Assembly (NCBI GenBank): GCA_964057225.1 | Contig: OZ059898.1 | Location: 8,866,001-8,930,000, forward strand | Direction of reading: 5' to 3' | Source: Auanema rhodensis | Taxonomy: Eukaryota; Nematoda; Chromadorea; Rhabditida; Rhabditidae | Length of the DNA: 64,000 nt | Shown here: one piece after another, positions 11,201 through 23,605 of the stretch | Numbering within the stretch: position 1 is the first letter of the stretch | How the letters are laid out: every line of letters begins with the position of its first letter | Translations under genes and position numbers: made by a program | Notes under the pieces: model-generated | What the model saw: only the letters and a program-made list of their open reading frames with translations | What the model was told of the DNA's origin: nothing | The model's database searches: none

Positions 11201-14200
11201 TATATTATCTTTTAATTCTTACATTGAAGCGAGAGCTAAGTGCTTCTTGCTTGCGAACAATGACAGGAGCGTTGAAATGTTCTTCATCGTTGAACTTGTT
11301 AGATAAATTGCGAATACCATCAATACGGTCATTGTGAGCAAGATAATCACTTTCCAAGAGGGATATCTTCTTTTGAAGATTTTGAACAGATACTAGATCC
11401 TTTCCATAATCTTCAGAAGCAACCTAAAAATTTTAAATTTTATATAGCACAATAAATATTATATACTTGTCCTTCCAGCTCACTTAACCAAAGTTCGACA
11501 TCTTCAATATTTCTATTGAATTGTTGTTCGTCCCCAGCTTCACGGAGCTTGGCACCTTTCTTATTAGCAGCATCAACGAGTTCATTCCATAAACTATCAA
11601 CTTCATTCAAACGACCACGAACCTATATATATATTCTTTTATTTAACTGTTTCATGCAACAAATCTTACATGATCAGCAGCGAAGTGACGTCCCTGAATG
11701 ATTTGTTCTCCAGTAGCGTTAATATCATCAAGACGATTGCGGTTTGCTCTAAGCTCCTGTTCGAAGTTAGTATGCTTTTGAAGCTTGCCACGAATATTAG
11801 TGGGATCCAGGTAGGAGTCATCTTTAGCAGTTTTCAGTTTCTCCGTGATCCAGCTAACCATTTCATCGCAATCGCGATCGAATGTTTGGCGCTTATAGCT
11901 ATCCTGAAGGTTGCGGGCACGTTCAGCAGCTCTGTCGAGAAGACGATGACGTCTATCTAATAGAGCTTGGCGGCGACGACCAACATCTTCAGCAGCATAG
12001 TGCTGTCCCTAAAAATTTAGCATACATTATAAGTAACATAAATCTAACAACCTGAATGAGCTTGGTAGCGAACTCATCGAGGGCATTGATCTTTTCTTCT
12101 TGAGCAGCTAAAGATTTTTCGAAATCTTCGTGCTTCTTAATAAGAGATTCAACTGCATCCATAGAATCTCCCAAATCATCGTTGTTCAGGAAAGCTTCCT
12201 AAGATTAAAATGGTATTCTAGAAAAAAGTAAGTTGCTATACCTGTTTGTTCATCCAGGTTTCTGCTTGCTCAGTATCTCTATAGAAAAGTTGAAGATCCA
12301 TGCATTGCTCGTATAAGATACGACGTTCTTCCCATAAAGCAAGAAGGCTTGCTTTTTCTTGAGCAAGATGTTCTAATTTTTGACGAACTTCATCGCTCTC
12401 AGGTACTCCGAGGTCGAGAAGATATTGTCCAGAAACAGCAGTTTGGTTAAAACTATCTTCACGAGCGTCGATTTCTCCCTTATGTTCCTGATGAATTTCG
12501 AGTAATGCTTCAGCTCCCGCAACATCCTTGGCCAATTCATCAGCAGAAATAACAGCTTTCATATCACACATCCATGTGCACAGATCGCGATAATCAGCAA
12601 GGAAACGATGAAGCTGGTAACTACGATCCAATGCTTCTTTGCGAGCTTGGGCCTTGTTCTTTAGAGCATCCCATTGGTTCTTAGCTTCCCTCATTTTAGC
12701 GGCGATAGCATCAGATCTATCTGGATGTGTTTCGGCCAAGCGAGTAGCCTCCTATAAAAAAAAGATAAACAAGAAAAATTAATCCAAAAGCGAACCTTTT
12801 CAAGCTGTTGCATTTTTCCTTCGAGAGCAGCAAGATCTCTTTCAGTACCCTCATGCTTTCTTTGCAAAGCTTGAACATTATTTAGATCACGTCCATAATC
12901 ACCGCTAGAAAGAGCGGCATCCTGAAAATTTAAAATATAATAACAAAAGTACACTTTGAAAATATACCTTTTCAGCAATCCAGGCCAATGTTTCGTCGCC
13001 ATCTCTATTAAATCTCTGGACTTGATGAGCTCCGAAAAGACCTTCTTTTCTAGTAGCTGCAAGTGTATTCAGACGATGCCAAGCTTCATTGACTTCATCA
13101 CGTTTCTAGAATCATTTTTTAAGATAAATATGAAATATAAACCACGTTACCTTATAAATTTGTTCATGCTCGGTGTGTCCATCTTCAACCAATTTATCAG
13201 CTCCTTGACTGATCTCGTTAATTCTACACAATATTGTATATATCATACATCATATTTAACCCTACCTATATTGATGGTTTCCCAACTCTTTCAAAAAATC
13301 TTCGAATTTTCTTTGCAATACTTCAACATGCTCTAAATCCATTCCCATGTCGTCGGCAGTAACATAGGTTTCTTTATCACGAATCCAGTATAAAACTTCA
13401 TCACACTGTCTGACGTATTGCAAAAGCTTAAGGGCTTGCTGCAGCTTTACTCCTTTGTCGCGGAGCTTGAAGAACAACTTATCCCAAAGAGCACGGAGTT
13501 CTTCCAAACGACTCTGCAATTTTTTCTTATACCATCATTTTCAGCATTACACAAACCTTAATAGTATCGCTAGCATAATGACCATGTTGAATCATTTGAT
13601 GTCCAGTTCGTTCGAGGACAATAATAGCTTTTGAATGAGCTTGAACCTCAGCTTCAAAGGCTTCATGCTTTTGAATCTTTGCCTGTAACATAATTTATAA
13701 TAATTCATACGTGTAACAGTTGTACTTTTTATTTTAAAAATTTTAAATAACAACGATCTGTGCTTCAGTTATTTTCCCCTCTTTCAAATAAAATCCATTT
13801 ATAGAGACTGTTTGATAGACCACTCAACAGTTCGCAAACACATTGACTTGAGAAGCAACGTAAATTGGAACAAAGATCTAAGACAGCACAACGCTAACCA
13901 GATCAACATAAAGCATTAGAAAATCTAGATATTCAGCTTATGTTAGATCAGCATTGACATTGTTGCAAGTTTAGGCCCCTAATTATTACAAATAACCTCC
14001 GATATATTAGAAGGAGATCAATCCAAGAACTGTCATAACTGATTTTTCTCAGTCGAATAAGATGAACACCGTTCATATTTCCTATCTCTTTTCTCTAAGG
14101 TGATCCTAGATAGCCACATTCTGACATAATCCCGAGCCACAGTGCGACGCCGACACTCTGATGAGTATCATATGGGTCAAGGATAAAAAGTGGTCAATCT

Positions 14201-15994
14201 AACTATAACAACTGGTACGTTATAAAAGTTCAGATCTTATAGTACATTATTTATCAAACGGATATAGATATACAAAAAATCTCAAAATTTTAAACACAGT
14301 AACAATTTGCAAGTTTCCTCTTGAAACAGCAATTAAAAGTATAGAAATAAAAACTGTACACAATGCGCTCATTTTTCTATCTAATAACTTAGCCTCTTCA
14401 CAGCCGTTGGATCCCCTGCTCAGTAAGCTGACTCATTCTAGTTCTCTTCTTTCACAATGCTGTAAACTTAAGCTAGCAGCTTATTTCGGTCTTTATAAAA
14501 GAAGATCAGCCTTTACTAGAAAAATTTAACGAGCAAACGACAACTCCACTAATTATTCTTCTTCAAGAACTCTTCAAATATCGACAAATCTTTCTAACGG
14601 AGCATGTGACGAAAAAAAATGCTTTAGAATTAATATTCAAAACTTATTTCTGTCACAATGTAAAAAATCGAATAATAAACCAATGATACTGATATTACGA
14701 AAAAATGACTCAGGACTCAGGACTCATACGTTTATGTTATCAATAGCTATCAACAGCTTTTCAACGGCTTTTCAGCCCAGCCCTGCCCTTCCTAATAATA
14801 ATAATGCGCCCTTTACAAACTGCGGAGAAAAGGAATGTCGCTTATCTGTTTTTCTGATGTTATCGTGCGAGCGGGAATAGGAAACAATCTCAACTGGCAC
14901 AATTACACGAATATGGGAAATACTATAGATTTGTTTTACAGAATTTTTACAGTGTAATGATGAGTAGCATATCAATGTACATATACGACATTTTTTCTCT
15001 CAATCTGTTTCGCAAATCCCAGATGGTAAGCCTAAGCGCAAAGTAGCCGACGAATACTGCATCAGCAATTCATTGTGGCCGAATTCAATTCTCTGCGGAC
15101 CATCTGGGTCCAAGTCGAAATGAAACGACAGCAGCTCTCTGTGAGATCGATGAGAAACTGCGACCAGCTCGCTGGTAGGACTGCAACATTTTGTTTAAAC
15201 GCCCTATACAAGGATTAAAGCAATGCGAAAGATGTATATTTGAAGCGCACATGATGTCTTGAGGTTGGCAGTTGAACAATACAAACTAATTGTTCAAAAG
15301 AACAAAACATTGAAAAATCACACTTTTTTCCTTGTTTGAAAACAAGAAATATAATACGAGTCCTTTTTCAGGTGGAAAACCAATGACAACAAAGAAGAGA
15401 ATTAGTTTGAGGACAAGTCACTTTTGCGACTTGAGTCAATATTTCTCTTCAAATTGAATCAGAACGTGAGGGTTAGGTCAATAAAACATCAACAAAAAAA
15501 TCAGCAATATATCTCAAATTCTCATGTCTCATGATTATATGACGGAGAAGAAAGTTAAAACAAAATACCTGAAGATTTGTGGTGTCTTTATATGATTCTT
15601 CTTGAGCTGTCTGAAGCTTTTCCAAAATCCATACTTCAAGTTCGTCGGCATCTCTGTTAAAATCATATATTAACTAACTATAATTTATAATACCAACCTC
15701 TTGAAATATTGAAATTGTCTAGCTTCTTCAAGCTTGTCTCTTTTAGATTTGGCAATGTCTTTGAACTGTGAATAGTGCCCCAAGACTTCTTGACGGCGAT
15801 GCTAAAAGAAATATGAAATACTCATGAATCAGTAATAAATTGCAAAGCGTATAATAAGCGAATCGAAACTTAAAAGTTAAAAAAAATGTATATTTATTAA
15901 CCTGGATATCATCTGCAGTCTCGAGAATCCTAATCTCCTGTGGAGGTGGAATTTCCATTACTGGCTCTGGCGGTAGACCTTCTTCAGCTGACAT
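5202..15994 (-). CDS. Spectrin alpha chain (non-erythroid type), complete
   Basis: About 33 exons on the minus strand, ATG at 15994, TAA at 5202-5204. The start reads [20 protein letters not shown], then [11 protein letters not shown] long series of 106-residue triple-helical repeats follows, with typical signatures such as [30 protein letters not shown] and [15 protein letters not shown]. An SH3 domain sits mid-protein (10255-10644: [39 protein letters not shown]). The C-terminus has calmodulin-like EF hands; the second loop [12 protein letters not shown] (5386-5600) is canonical, and the end is [15 protein letters not shown]. Total is about 2,400 residues, the usual length. It pairs with beta-spectrin to form the actin-linked membrane skeleton. 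Introns are 41-55 nt except the 1.9-kb intron 13683-15568. A 15-nt exon at 9962-9976 follows the SH3 region. Orthology is near certain from continuous similarity to animal alpha-spectrins. Confidence 0.97.
9962..9976 (-). other. 15-nt in-frame microexon of alpha-spectrin (TIMAQ)
   Basis: On the coding strand the segment ACCATTATGGCTCAG is bounded by a good acceptor (TATTTTAG) and a good donor (GTAACT). It lies between the exon ending WIKSR (10053-10208) and the exon starting [18 protein letters not shown] (9682-9811). All three join in phase 0, so inclusion adds five residues and skipping keeps the frame. The site is in the repeat just after the SH3 domain. Whether it is constitutive or regulated cannot be seen from DNA. 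Confidence 0.7.
13683..15568 (-). other. Long second-to-fourth-exon intron of alpha-spectrin
   Basis: This 1.9-kb intron is about 40 times the length of the others in the gene. It separates the exon with [19 protein letters not shown] (13558-13682) from the one ending DTTNLQ (15569-15653). It contains GC-richer patches (about 14090-14220 and 15010-15260) unlike the AT-rich short introns, including a 10-bp perfect inverted repeat at 15018-15027/15099-15108. It may hold an internal promoter or regulatory element; no exon with convincing protein similarity was seen. Confidence 0.6.
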
Positions 15995-17485
15995 TGTGAG
16001 ATCGGGGCACTAACTTAAATGAATAAAATGGAAAGGTATAACAAAAAAATGAAAACGAACGACATGATTAAAACGTTCAATTCAGCAAGGAAATGAAATG
16101 TAAATCAACACTAGCGTGCTATTTTACGTAAGTTTTAAAAATCAATAATTCAAGAATATTTAAGTAATATCCCATGAAAAAAAAGTAACAAATGGATTGT
16201 GGAATATTGATCGAGGTTATACAAGACGCCAATGCCGAGCGAGGACATTCGCATGATCAAGAGAAAAAGAAATATAGGTTAGGGTATGAACCATATAAAT
16301 CTGATAGAGATCAAATGAGAGGAAATGTGGTTAATATGAACAAATTTATAAGCAATATAATCAACTTTTTGCAAACTAATTTTGAAAACTAATAGGAAAG
16401 TAATATAACTGTCGAGATTTATTCGCGTTACACCATCACTGACGCATCAAGAATTGATGAGGACGAATTAATGCCTGTAGATGGATTGATCGATACAGAC
16501 GTACGAATTGAAGTTCCACGGAAATAAAGCTATTGATATATCTGAATCAACACAATGTATACACATACAAACGGACAGAAGAGACAGATAAATCGAAAAG
16601 AGAGCCACATATACTAAAAGAGAACTAGAGAAAGACAGCCTATGACTGCAGTCGTCAGCCCACACGGAAAGAGAGCATCGAAGAGGAGGGAGGCGAAGGG
16701 AGGCAGACAAACAGAGAACAGAAATCAATAAACTGACACAAGGGCACCCACAGCCGCTCAACCGCGGCCACATATGCAGTGATGAGCCTCCTTCGTCCTC
16801 TCTCCCCCAATTGCTTTTAGACAACCTCCAGCAAACAACTGGCCATAGGGCAACGCTAGATGCCGAGACTGGCTCGAGGAGGGGGGGGGGGGATAGTGAT
16901 GAAGGTGGACGAGGGCCAGCTGTTATCTCTCGAAACTAGAATGAGAGAACGGAAACGCTAAAAGAGAATGAGTAAACGAGATAGAACGAGAAGGGAAACG
17001 TTAAGGGACTTGCTAGTTACAGAACCTAAGAAACAATAAGAAAGAAACATTTGTTACTATGTAACCCACAAAGATTGAAGATAGCGAACAACTCTTTAAG
17101 TATACAGAAAAGAATAAGTTGAGCAAGCTGTCAAAATCGTTTTTTGAACTTACATTGGCAATTCTAAGAGCGATCAATTCCAGGAAAGGCTTCTTTTTTA
17201 TAGACTAATCGATAACAAGTCGCCGAAAGAGTACTTTTTCGCTTTAAAATAGAGATTTTGTTCGAAAAACTTTTTTTCATGAAAAGAGAGATATTTGCAG
17301 AACCGATGAAACCGTTGATGAAAAGTAACATTGAAAATAAAAAAAATGCTGATAAAAGACATTTATAACAGTACACATAGGCTCATATTAGAACACCACG
17401 CAAATGAGTCACACGTTAGAAATGAGATACAACTAATGTGATAATATGAAACAAAACATAAAAACGAAGTGAAAGGAGCATCAAA
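15995..17485. other. Upstream region of alpha-spectrin / 3' flank of LSM2
   Basis: No coding exon supported. 16470-16900 is purine-rich on the + strand (pyrimidine-rich in the direction of spectrin transcription), GC-richer than its surroundings, and includes a run of 12 G at 16881-16892. This is the likely place for spectrin promoter and 5' UTR sequence. The open frame at 16468-16824 (-) is low-complexity and unconvincing. Confidence 0.5.
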
Positions 17486-17912
17486 TCATTTTCTATTTTG
17501 AGCTATCTCCTTGCGAGAAGCATCTTGTAACAACTGAGTATCAACTTGCTCAGCAGGCAATTGCACGTATCTAAATAATCTATATTTAAAAAGCAGTAAA
17601 ATAATTATTACGCATACCTGACAACCGACCCCCGAATGAAACAATTCTTAACAGACATCATATGTGGAAACCTGTCAGCATCAGGAACAGTGATATCAGT
17701 AAGTTTCATGTTGAGGTATTGATCAACAGAATGCAAAGTACCACAGATACTATCAAACAACAGTATTAAGATATTTGGAGAACCGATTGACAAACCTTAG
17801 ATCGTTCTTCAGTTCAATTACCACATCCTTGCCAACAAGAGACTTGAAGAAAGAGAAAAACAACTAAATGTCAATATTGAATGAATCGTTGCGAGAAAAA
17901 AAAACATACCAT
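17486..17912 (-). CDS. LSM2: U6 snRNA-associated Sm-like protein LSm2
   Basis: Four exons: 17910-17912 (ATG only), 17796-17863, 17618-17749, 17486-17570. Together they encode 95 residues, the same length as human LSM2. Recognisable blocks are LFFSFFKSLVGKDVVIELKN, DLSICGTLHSVDQYLNMKL, TDITVPDADRFPHMMSVKN, CFIRGSVVRYVQLP and the acidic/basic tail QLLQDASRKEIAQ. They span Sm1 (with the D...YLN RNA-binding segment) and Sm2 (IRGSVV). LSm2 is a subunit of the heptameric LSm1-7 (cytoplasmic decapping) and LSm2-8 (nuclear U6 snRNA) rings. The first coding exon holds only the initiation codon, which is needed to give the conserved MLF start. It lies 144 bp downstream of TSEN34 in the same orientation. 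Confidence 0.95.
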
Positions 17913-18056
17913 TATATTGTATGTACTAACTAAAGGATTCTGCCTGAACCAAGAAAAAATAAAGAAATAAAAACAGTAATAACCAAATAATACCAAAGGC
18001 ATTTACCCCTAACCAATAAAAATAGGTGTGTTTGAAAAAAAAACAAAAAAAATTTA

Positions 18057-19234
18057 TTAGAATGCTTTCCACCATTGTATTGTCATATAGTGGGGAATAT
18101 GATTGTCACTGGACACAAATGCTAATAATACCGTCTTCTTCACCTGTGTGGCTACTCGAGAAAGACTAATTAATTCTGTTGGAGCAATTGAATCATCACT
18201 GTCTGCACATTTCACCAGAAATTTCGCATGTACTTCGCCAGGTAATCCTGCGAAACATTGTCAAGTAAGCATAAATAGCACAGTTATACCTTCGTAAGCC
18301 AAATAGTTACAACCAAAACGCAATCCTGCAGTTAAGTAAAAACCTCTTCTCCATAAATCATGAAATACTAGACGTTTAATTCTATATTCCCTCGTGCAAG
18401 GAACTGGTAGATGGAAGGAATCAAAATATTCAAAACTTTCGCTTTTATTAGGACCTGGAAATTACTATATATATAAAAAAGACGTAAAACCGTTGCTTTC
18501 ACTTACAAAAAGGTAAATTGATCCTATCATCTACTATTGCTGATGGCTCAAATTCATTCAGAACAGCATTGACTTCCTCTTCAGTAACAGCAACGCCATT
18601 CAGATCATTGGCTTTAATCTTAAAAAAATCTAATAACCTAACAAACTTCTGAACCTACTTTTAACGCTTTTGCATTTCCTCCACAATTCATCTTACGCTT
18701 TAGTTCTTTTGCTTTTCTACCAATCGCAATCTTTCTAGCTTTTTCTAGACTACACTACAAATATTATAATAATAGAAGTAAAACATTACTTTTTCTTACC
18801 TCCATATTTTGCTTTTTATGAGCAGTAGGTTTGAACAAATCTGCTTCATACTCGTTTTCGTCCTTCAATTTTCTGACAATTGCATATCCTAAATAACAAC
18901 TGAAACTAAATGAAATATACAAGTGAAAGTTTAAAAAAGTAAATACCATATTGCAGAAGGGTTAAAACTTGTTCACTTAAAAGCTTAAACGGTGGACTAG
19001 GTTTATCATCTGACGACACAGCTAAGGAAAGCGATTCGAAACACATTCGGAATTTGAGTTTTAAAACATCAGCATCTTATATATAAGTGTAATATTTATA
19101 ATATTCACAAATCCACAATTACCTTCTTGATTAAATAAAAAGTATGAATCATTTACTAGGTCTATGGTTACTTTTCGATCGGGTGAAGTATCAACAGGAA
19201 TATAGTTTTGTGGAATACCTGCAGCAACTTCCAT
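18057..19234 (-). CDS. TSEN34: tRNA-splicing endonuclease subunit Sen34
   Basis: About eight exons: 19133-19234, 18947-19075, 18800-18888, 18659-18754, 18507-18618, 18290-18454, 18057-18247, encoding roughly 300 residues. The start is MEVAAGIPQNYIPVDTS. A Lys-rich middle (EKARKIAIGRKAKELKRKMN) precedes the endonuclease fold: VFHDLWRRGFYLTAGLRFGC, NYLAYEGLPGEVHAKFLVKC, RVATQVKKTVLLAFV, and the terminal YMTIQW. The catalytic Tyr (GFYLT), His (EVHAKF) and Lys (VKKT) triad of the family is intact. TSEN34 is one of the two catalytic subunits of the TSEN complex, which cuts introns from pre-tRNA, here the 3' site by analogy with yeast Sen34. The stop codon overlaps an AATAAA. An acceptor-like GAATTCAG sits 4 nt upstream of the ATG. 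Confidence 0.92.
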
Positions 19235-20623
19235 TTTTCTGAATTCAAAATTATTGAAATTTAAGTAAAACGATATTAAGACAATCTATACAGTATAAAC
19301 GAAAAAGGTTAACAAAACTGAAGCTATGAGAATGTTGTTTAAAATGCCATTTTCATGAGCACCGCCCCTTCTGCCGATTTGCGCATACTTTAGTTGACAC
19401 TAATATACCATTTAAAGTTTTGAATGAAGAAAAATTAGGTTTTCAAACATAAATATTATAAACATACATATTTTATAAATTGTTTACTATGGGTGATTCA
19501 CATCTAATTTGAAGGACAACGCTTCGATACTTATGGTATGTAAAACTTTGCGCAAATCGGCAAAATAGGCGGGGTTGTAATATTCATCCTTCACTGGAAT
19601 ATGTATCGAACTCATGTTTTAATAAATATTAAGTTAGTCTACTGTTTTTTTCATCTTGGTTTCCAAAGATGAAATTCAAAAAAACTATTTCCACTGATCA
19701 GTGAAGCTTTTTATAGTAAGAAATGCTATTATTCTTCGTTTCTGCAACGAAGCGCTGTATCAAACCAACTCTCCTTTTTCCTCAAAAAAAATCTAAGGGG
19801 AATTTAGAGCTGTTTTTTATTTCATAAAAATAGAGTCTTCTACACTTCAGAGCTTTAATAAGCGCACATAAAAATTTACTCCTTAAAAAAAATGAAACTA
19901 AATACATACAGTCCTGTGCGATGAAGGTTGCACACCCACTAGAAACCCTTATATCTTTTCAGACAAACGACAACAATTCAGAAAAAATATATTTTGAATG
20001 TTAAAAAACGATAATGAATTCAGAAAAAATCTTCAAAGTTTTAAAAATCATGTTTAAGAGTATTTTCTGAAGTCTCCGAAATTTTCATAAACTGCTTAAA
20101 GTCTTTTTTCATGAATTTCAGAAGTTTCATCAAGATTTCAGAAATAATCTTTTGGTAGAATGTTAGGAGTACACTAAACGTCTATATTTCATTTGAATTG
20201 GAGAATTTGATTGTACGTTAACCAAGTTCTCTTTATAGATATTCAGTAAGATTCAGATGCTGAAGCTTACTTGTTTGAAGCTATGCCATAGGAAAAACTT
20301 GACTGTACATCTGTGCCTCTGCTAGGATATAAATACTTAACACTTCCGAGAAGACAACTTAGAAAATCTTTATAAAGTGCTATTATTGTAAAAATTGCAT
20401 AAGAAATTTCCATAATGTTCTATAAAAAATGAAGACAAGAGGTGAGTATTAAAAACATTAAAATTAGTATCATCAATACTAAATACAAAGCTCTACTTCA
20501 TGTTATGTCATGTACCCGAAACCCAGAACATAGGGTTAGTTTAATCACAATAAGAAAAATAGATAAACTCTATCCCAATATACAAATATACAACATTAAG
20601 ATAAATATAATCTTTAAGCCAAC
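19235..20623. other. Intergenic region between GCC1 and TSEN34
   Basis: About 1.4 kb without a supportable gene. It contains a perfect 14-bp inverted pair, TGCCGATTTGCGCA at 19372-19385 and TGCGCAAATCGGCA at 19549-19562, each next to a GC-rich CGCCCC/GGCGGGG motif. This looks like a promoter region for TSEN34. The rest (19600-20600) is AT-rich with poly-A/T tracts. Confidence 0.5.
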
Positions 20624-23395
20624 TTATAAACTTTTTTTATCAATTACTTTCATTTCCGTGGGGCTCAATTTCAAAACCATGCCCATGGCTTTCAGGATAT
20701 TTTTAGCACCAGAAATATTATTACAGCTAAGGTACTGTACAAAAATATTTCGAAGATACTCCAATTCACCACCAGACGAAATCAGTTTCAATTTGTCTTA
20801 AATAAAAATCCTATTAGGTATAAGACCTAAAAACATACTTTCTAAAACTCTGACATGTTCATTTAGTTTCTCAACCGTTTCATGACTACTCAAATCTTTG
20901 CATAATGATGATTGTTCTAACTCACGAATACGGAACTCGAATTTATGAAGCGAATTTCTGAAAACAACATATATGAAAACATCATCATGATAATAGTACC
21001 TCATTTCTTGAATTTCTTTTTCTTTCTTTGCTAGTTCTTCTTCATAATAAATATTTCTAGTTTCATTAACATTTGGTAATGAAACATCATGAAACTCTGA
21101 GAAGGAAAATATTATTAAACAATAAATTTTGAACGTGGAAGAACCTCCAGAAGTTCCTAATATATCAGCACTGGAAACAGAAACAGCATCTAAACTTCGG
21201 CGAGAACCACTGCTATATTTCCGATCAACAAATTTCTTATATTCACTTGATTTTCTTTTAGAACTTCGACCAGTAATTTGGGCAGGATCGGCGGGAGCTG
21301 TGTTTAGCTGCTCTGATCTTACAGATACTAGTATAGATCGAAAAAAGTTATGTTTACAAAAAGATGATAGATTAGAAATAAACCTGGTCGCTTCCAATTC
21401 TCTCTCCTTCTCAGCCAAGATTTCCAGAGTTCGGTTTCTCTGTTTCTGCATTTCGGACTCCATTTCAGCAACTAGAGAAATATTATATTTGGAAATTTAA
21501 CAGACAGCTTAAAATACTTTTTCCTTGCATTTCTTTACGCATCTGGAGTCGACACATTTCTTCACTTCTCTCTAGCTCAGAAATTCTTTCCCTCATATTT
21601 CGAGTAGTCTAAGATTATAACAATAATGTGTACGGTATTTTTAGCTAACCAATTCGTATTGCGCCTGATCAGTAGAATGAGCAACTTCTAAGTTTCTAAT
21701 TTTGTCATGCAACTGACTAACAAGAGCCCTCAGACCTGTGTCATCCTTTTCTTCTGGAGAGGACGACTGGAAATCAATTAACAAAATTTTATAATCTGTA
21801 AAAAATCATACTCGAACTCTTAGGACAGCTTCAGCTTTCAACTTGTATTTCTCGAATTCATCCGACAATTTGTCAAATTTAGATTTAATTTCAAGATGGT
21901 GAGGATTAGGATCTAATATTTCTGAAAAGAAACATTTTACAAAGCATTAAATGAAGAAATATTTACCAAATATGTCAGTTCCTTCTTTGAGTAAAGCTTT
22001 ACCTAATGATGAAAACTGCTTCCTTAGATCCTGATCACAATGTGAATGAGCAGAAGTCTCCATTTTCTCAATCAACTAAAATAGTAAATTACACACTTTC
22101 TAAACCGTAGTATTACAATTCTTAAATCCTTGTTTTCATTAGTTGATTTACGCAGTTGCTCAATTGCTTCATATTTCTCGCGCTCACATTCAGCAACCCG
22201 TTCAGTCAACCTTTGAGTAGCCTCCTAAAAAGAAACAAAGAGAGTTCAAGAAAAAGAAATTAATTATGAATGTATAAATTATTGAAAACGATATACCTCC
22301 AACTCCGAAATTCTCAAATTAACTTGCTTATCCAAAGAAGAACTACTTTTTCCTAAGGATAACCGTTCTTCAAGCTCCTTTTTAAATTCAACCTTATAAA
22401 ACTATCTTTAGTATAACTATAATCATAATATTCACCTTTAAGTTTGCCATTTGATCTTGTAGCAGTTGTACAGTAGGTGATCTGGCTGCCTTTGCTTTCC
22501 ATTCCTCATTTTCTCTTTTTAATTTTACTATATGTTCCTAAACATTATAATAGTAAGACATTGTATATTGTATATATAGCGTTACTTGGAACTCTTTTTC
22601 TTTAAGTTTGAAATTGGAAGGAAGATCATTTTTTTCTTGAAGTTTTTTATATAACTCCACAATCTGCAAAACGTACAACACGTAAATAAAATCACTACAC
22701 AACAGCACCTGAGAATGAGCGGATTCGGCAGAAAGTTTCTCTTTAGCAAATCTTTGTTGCATTTCAGCAAGAACATTCCCATGATCAGTTAGCTCACGCT
22801 CTCGGTCTGCTTCTATCCGTTTCACTTTTTGTGATAAATCCTAAGCATTTGTTATACATTTTGTTATTGTTGAAAAATTACTTTTATAATCTTCTCCATT
22901 TTTTCTGCTTGGCCTTCAGCATCATCAGCAGCCTGTTTAATTTTTTCTTTAAGGTTCTCGTTTTCTCCCTGGAATATAAAAGTTTGAAAACTATAAATAT
23001 ATTAACTACTGACCAGCAATGCTTTTTTATCTTGTTGTAGGGCAGATTCTCGCCTAACTTTTTCTTTAGTCAAAACAGCTAATGCATCTTTAAGCCCCTG
23101 TACAGTGTTATGCTGAAACCCTAATGATTAAGAAGCAATATAATCTATATATACATCATGTTCAGTCGATACAGTTGAGCCTTCCGATTGATCAGTTAGT
23201 TCTTCTTTTTGAAATGATTCTACAACGCTTTGCAAGGCATTTTTTTCAGATTCCAAGCTTTTATAAGCTCGAACAACATCTAGAAATTATCATAAAATTA
23301 AATAATATAAATTTAAAACCTCTAAGTTTTTTTTCATATAAATTAAGTTGTTTATGCTGCTCCTCTAATTTATTCTCTAATTCCCTTTTACTCAT
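20624..23395 (-). CDS. GCC1: GRIP-domain golgin GCC1 (GCC88) homologue
   Basis: More than ten short exons, ATG at 23393-23395, TAA at 20624-20626. The N-terminus MSKRELENKLEEQHKQLNLY, then KKLRDVVRAYKSLESEKNAL, matches the start of vertebrate GCC1 (DVVRAYKSL). Nearly all of the protein is heptad-type coiled coil, including FEKYKLKAEAVLR, KQRNRTLEILAEKERELEA and YYEEELAKKEKEIQEMR, all with counterparts in GCC1. A Ser-rich hinge (SGSRRSLDAVSVSSADI) lies near 21150-21250. The C-terminus is a GRIP domain: GELEYLRNIFVQYLS with the key Tyr, then MVLKLSPTEMKVI. GRIP domains bind Arl1-GTP and place golgins on the trans-Golgi, where GCC1 tethers endosome-derived carriers. The ATG follows a TTTTAG acceptor directly. 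EMC6 ends about 210 bp upstream on the same strand. Confidence 0.88.
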
Positions 23396-23605
23396 CTAAA
23401 ACCACAATGTTTATATAAATATATAAAAACTGAGAGTTAAGGTATATGCAGATTTAACTGAGTGTCTTGAAGAACAAATCGAATACAAAAAATTTATTAT
23501 CATATGAAACAGAATCAACATTATTAAAACTAGAAGTAAGAACTAGGGAATTTTCGATAAATTAATGAACATAAGTTAATTTAAATTAGAAGGAAATGGA
23601 TAAAA

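Noticed and set aside
16468-16824. 118-codon minus-strand frame upstream of spectrin
   Set aside because: Low-complexity Ser/Leu/Cys peptide from a pyrimidine-rich strand; more likely promoter or 5' UTR.
19650-19676. TTTCATCTT/AAGATGAAA hairpin
   Set aside because: A/T-rich 9-bp stem in AT-rich DNA, no supporting context.
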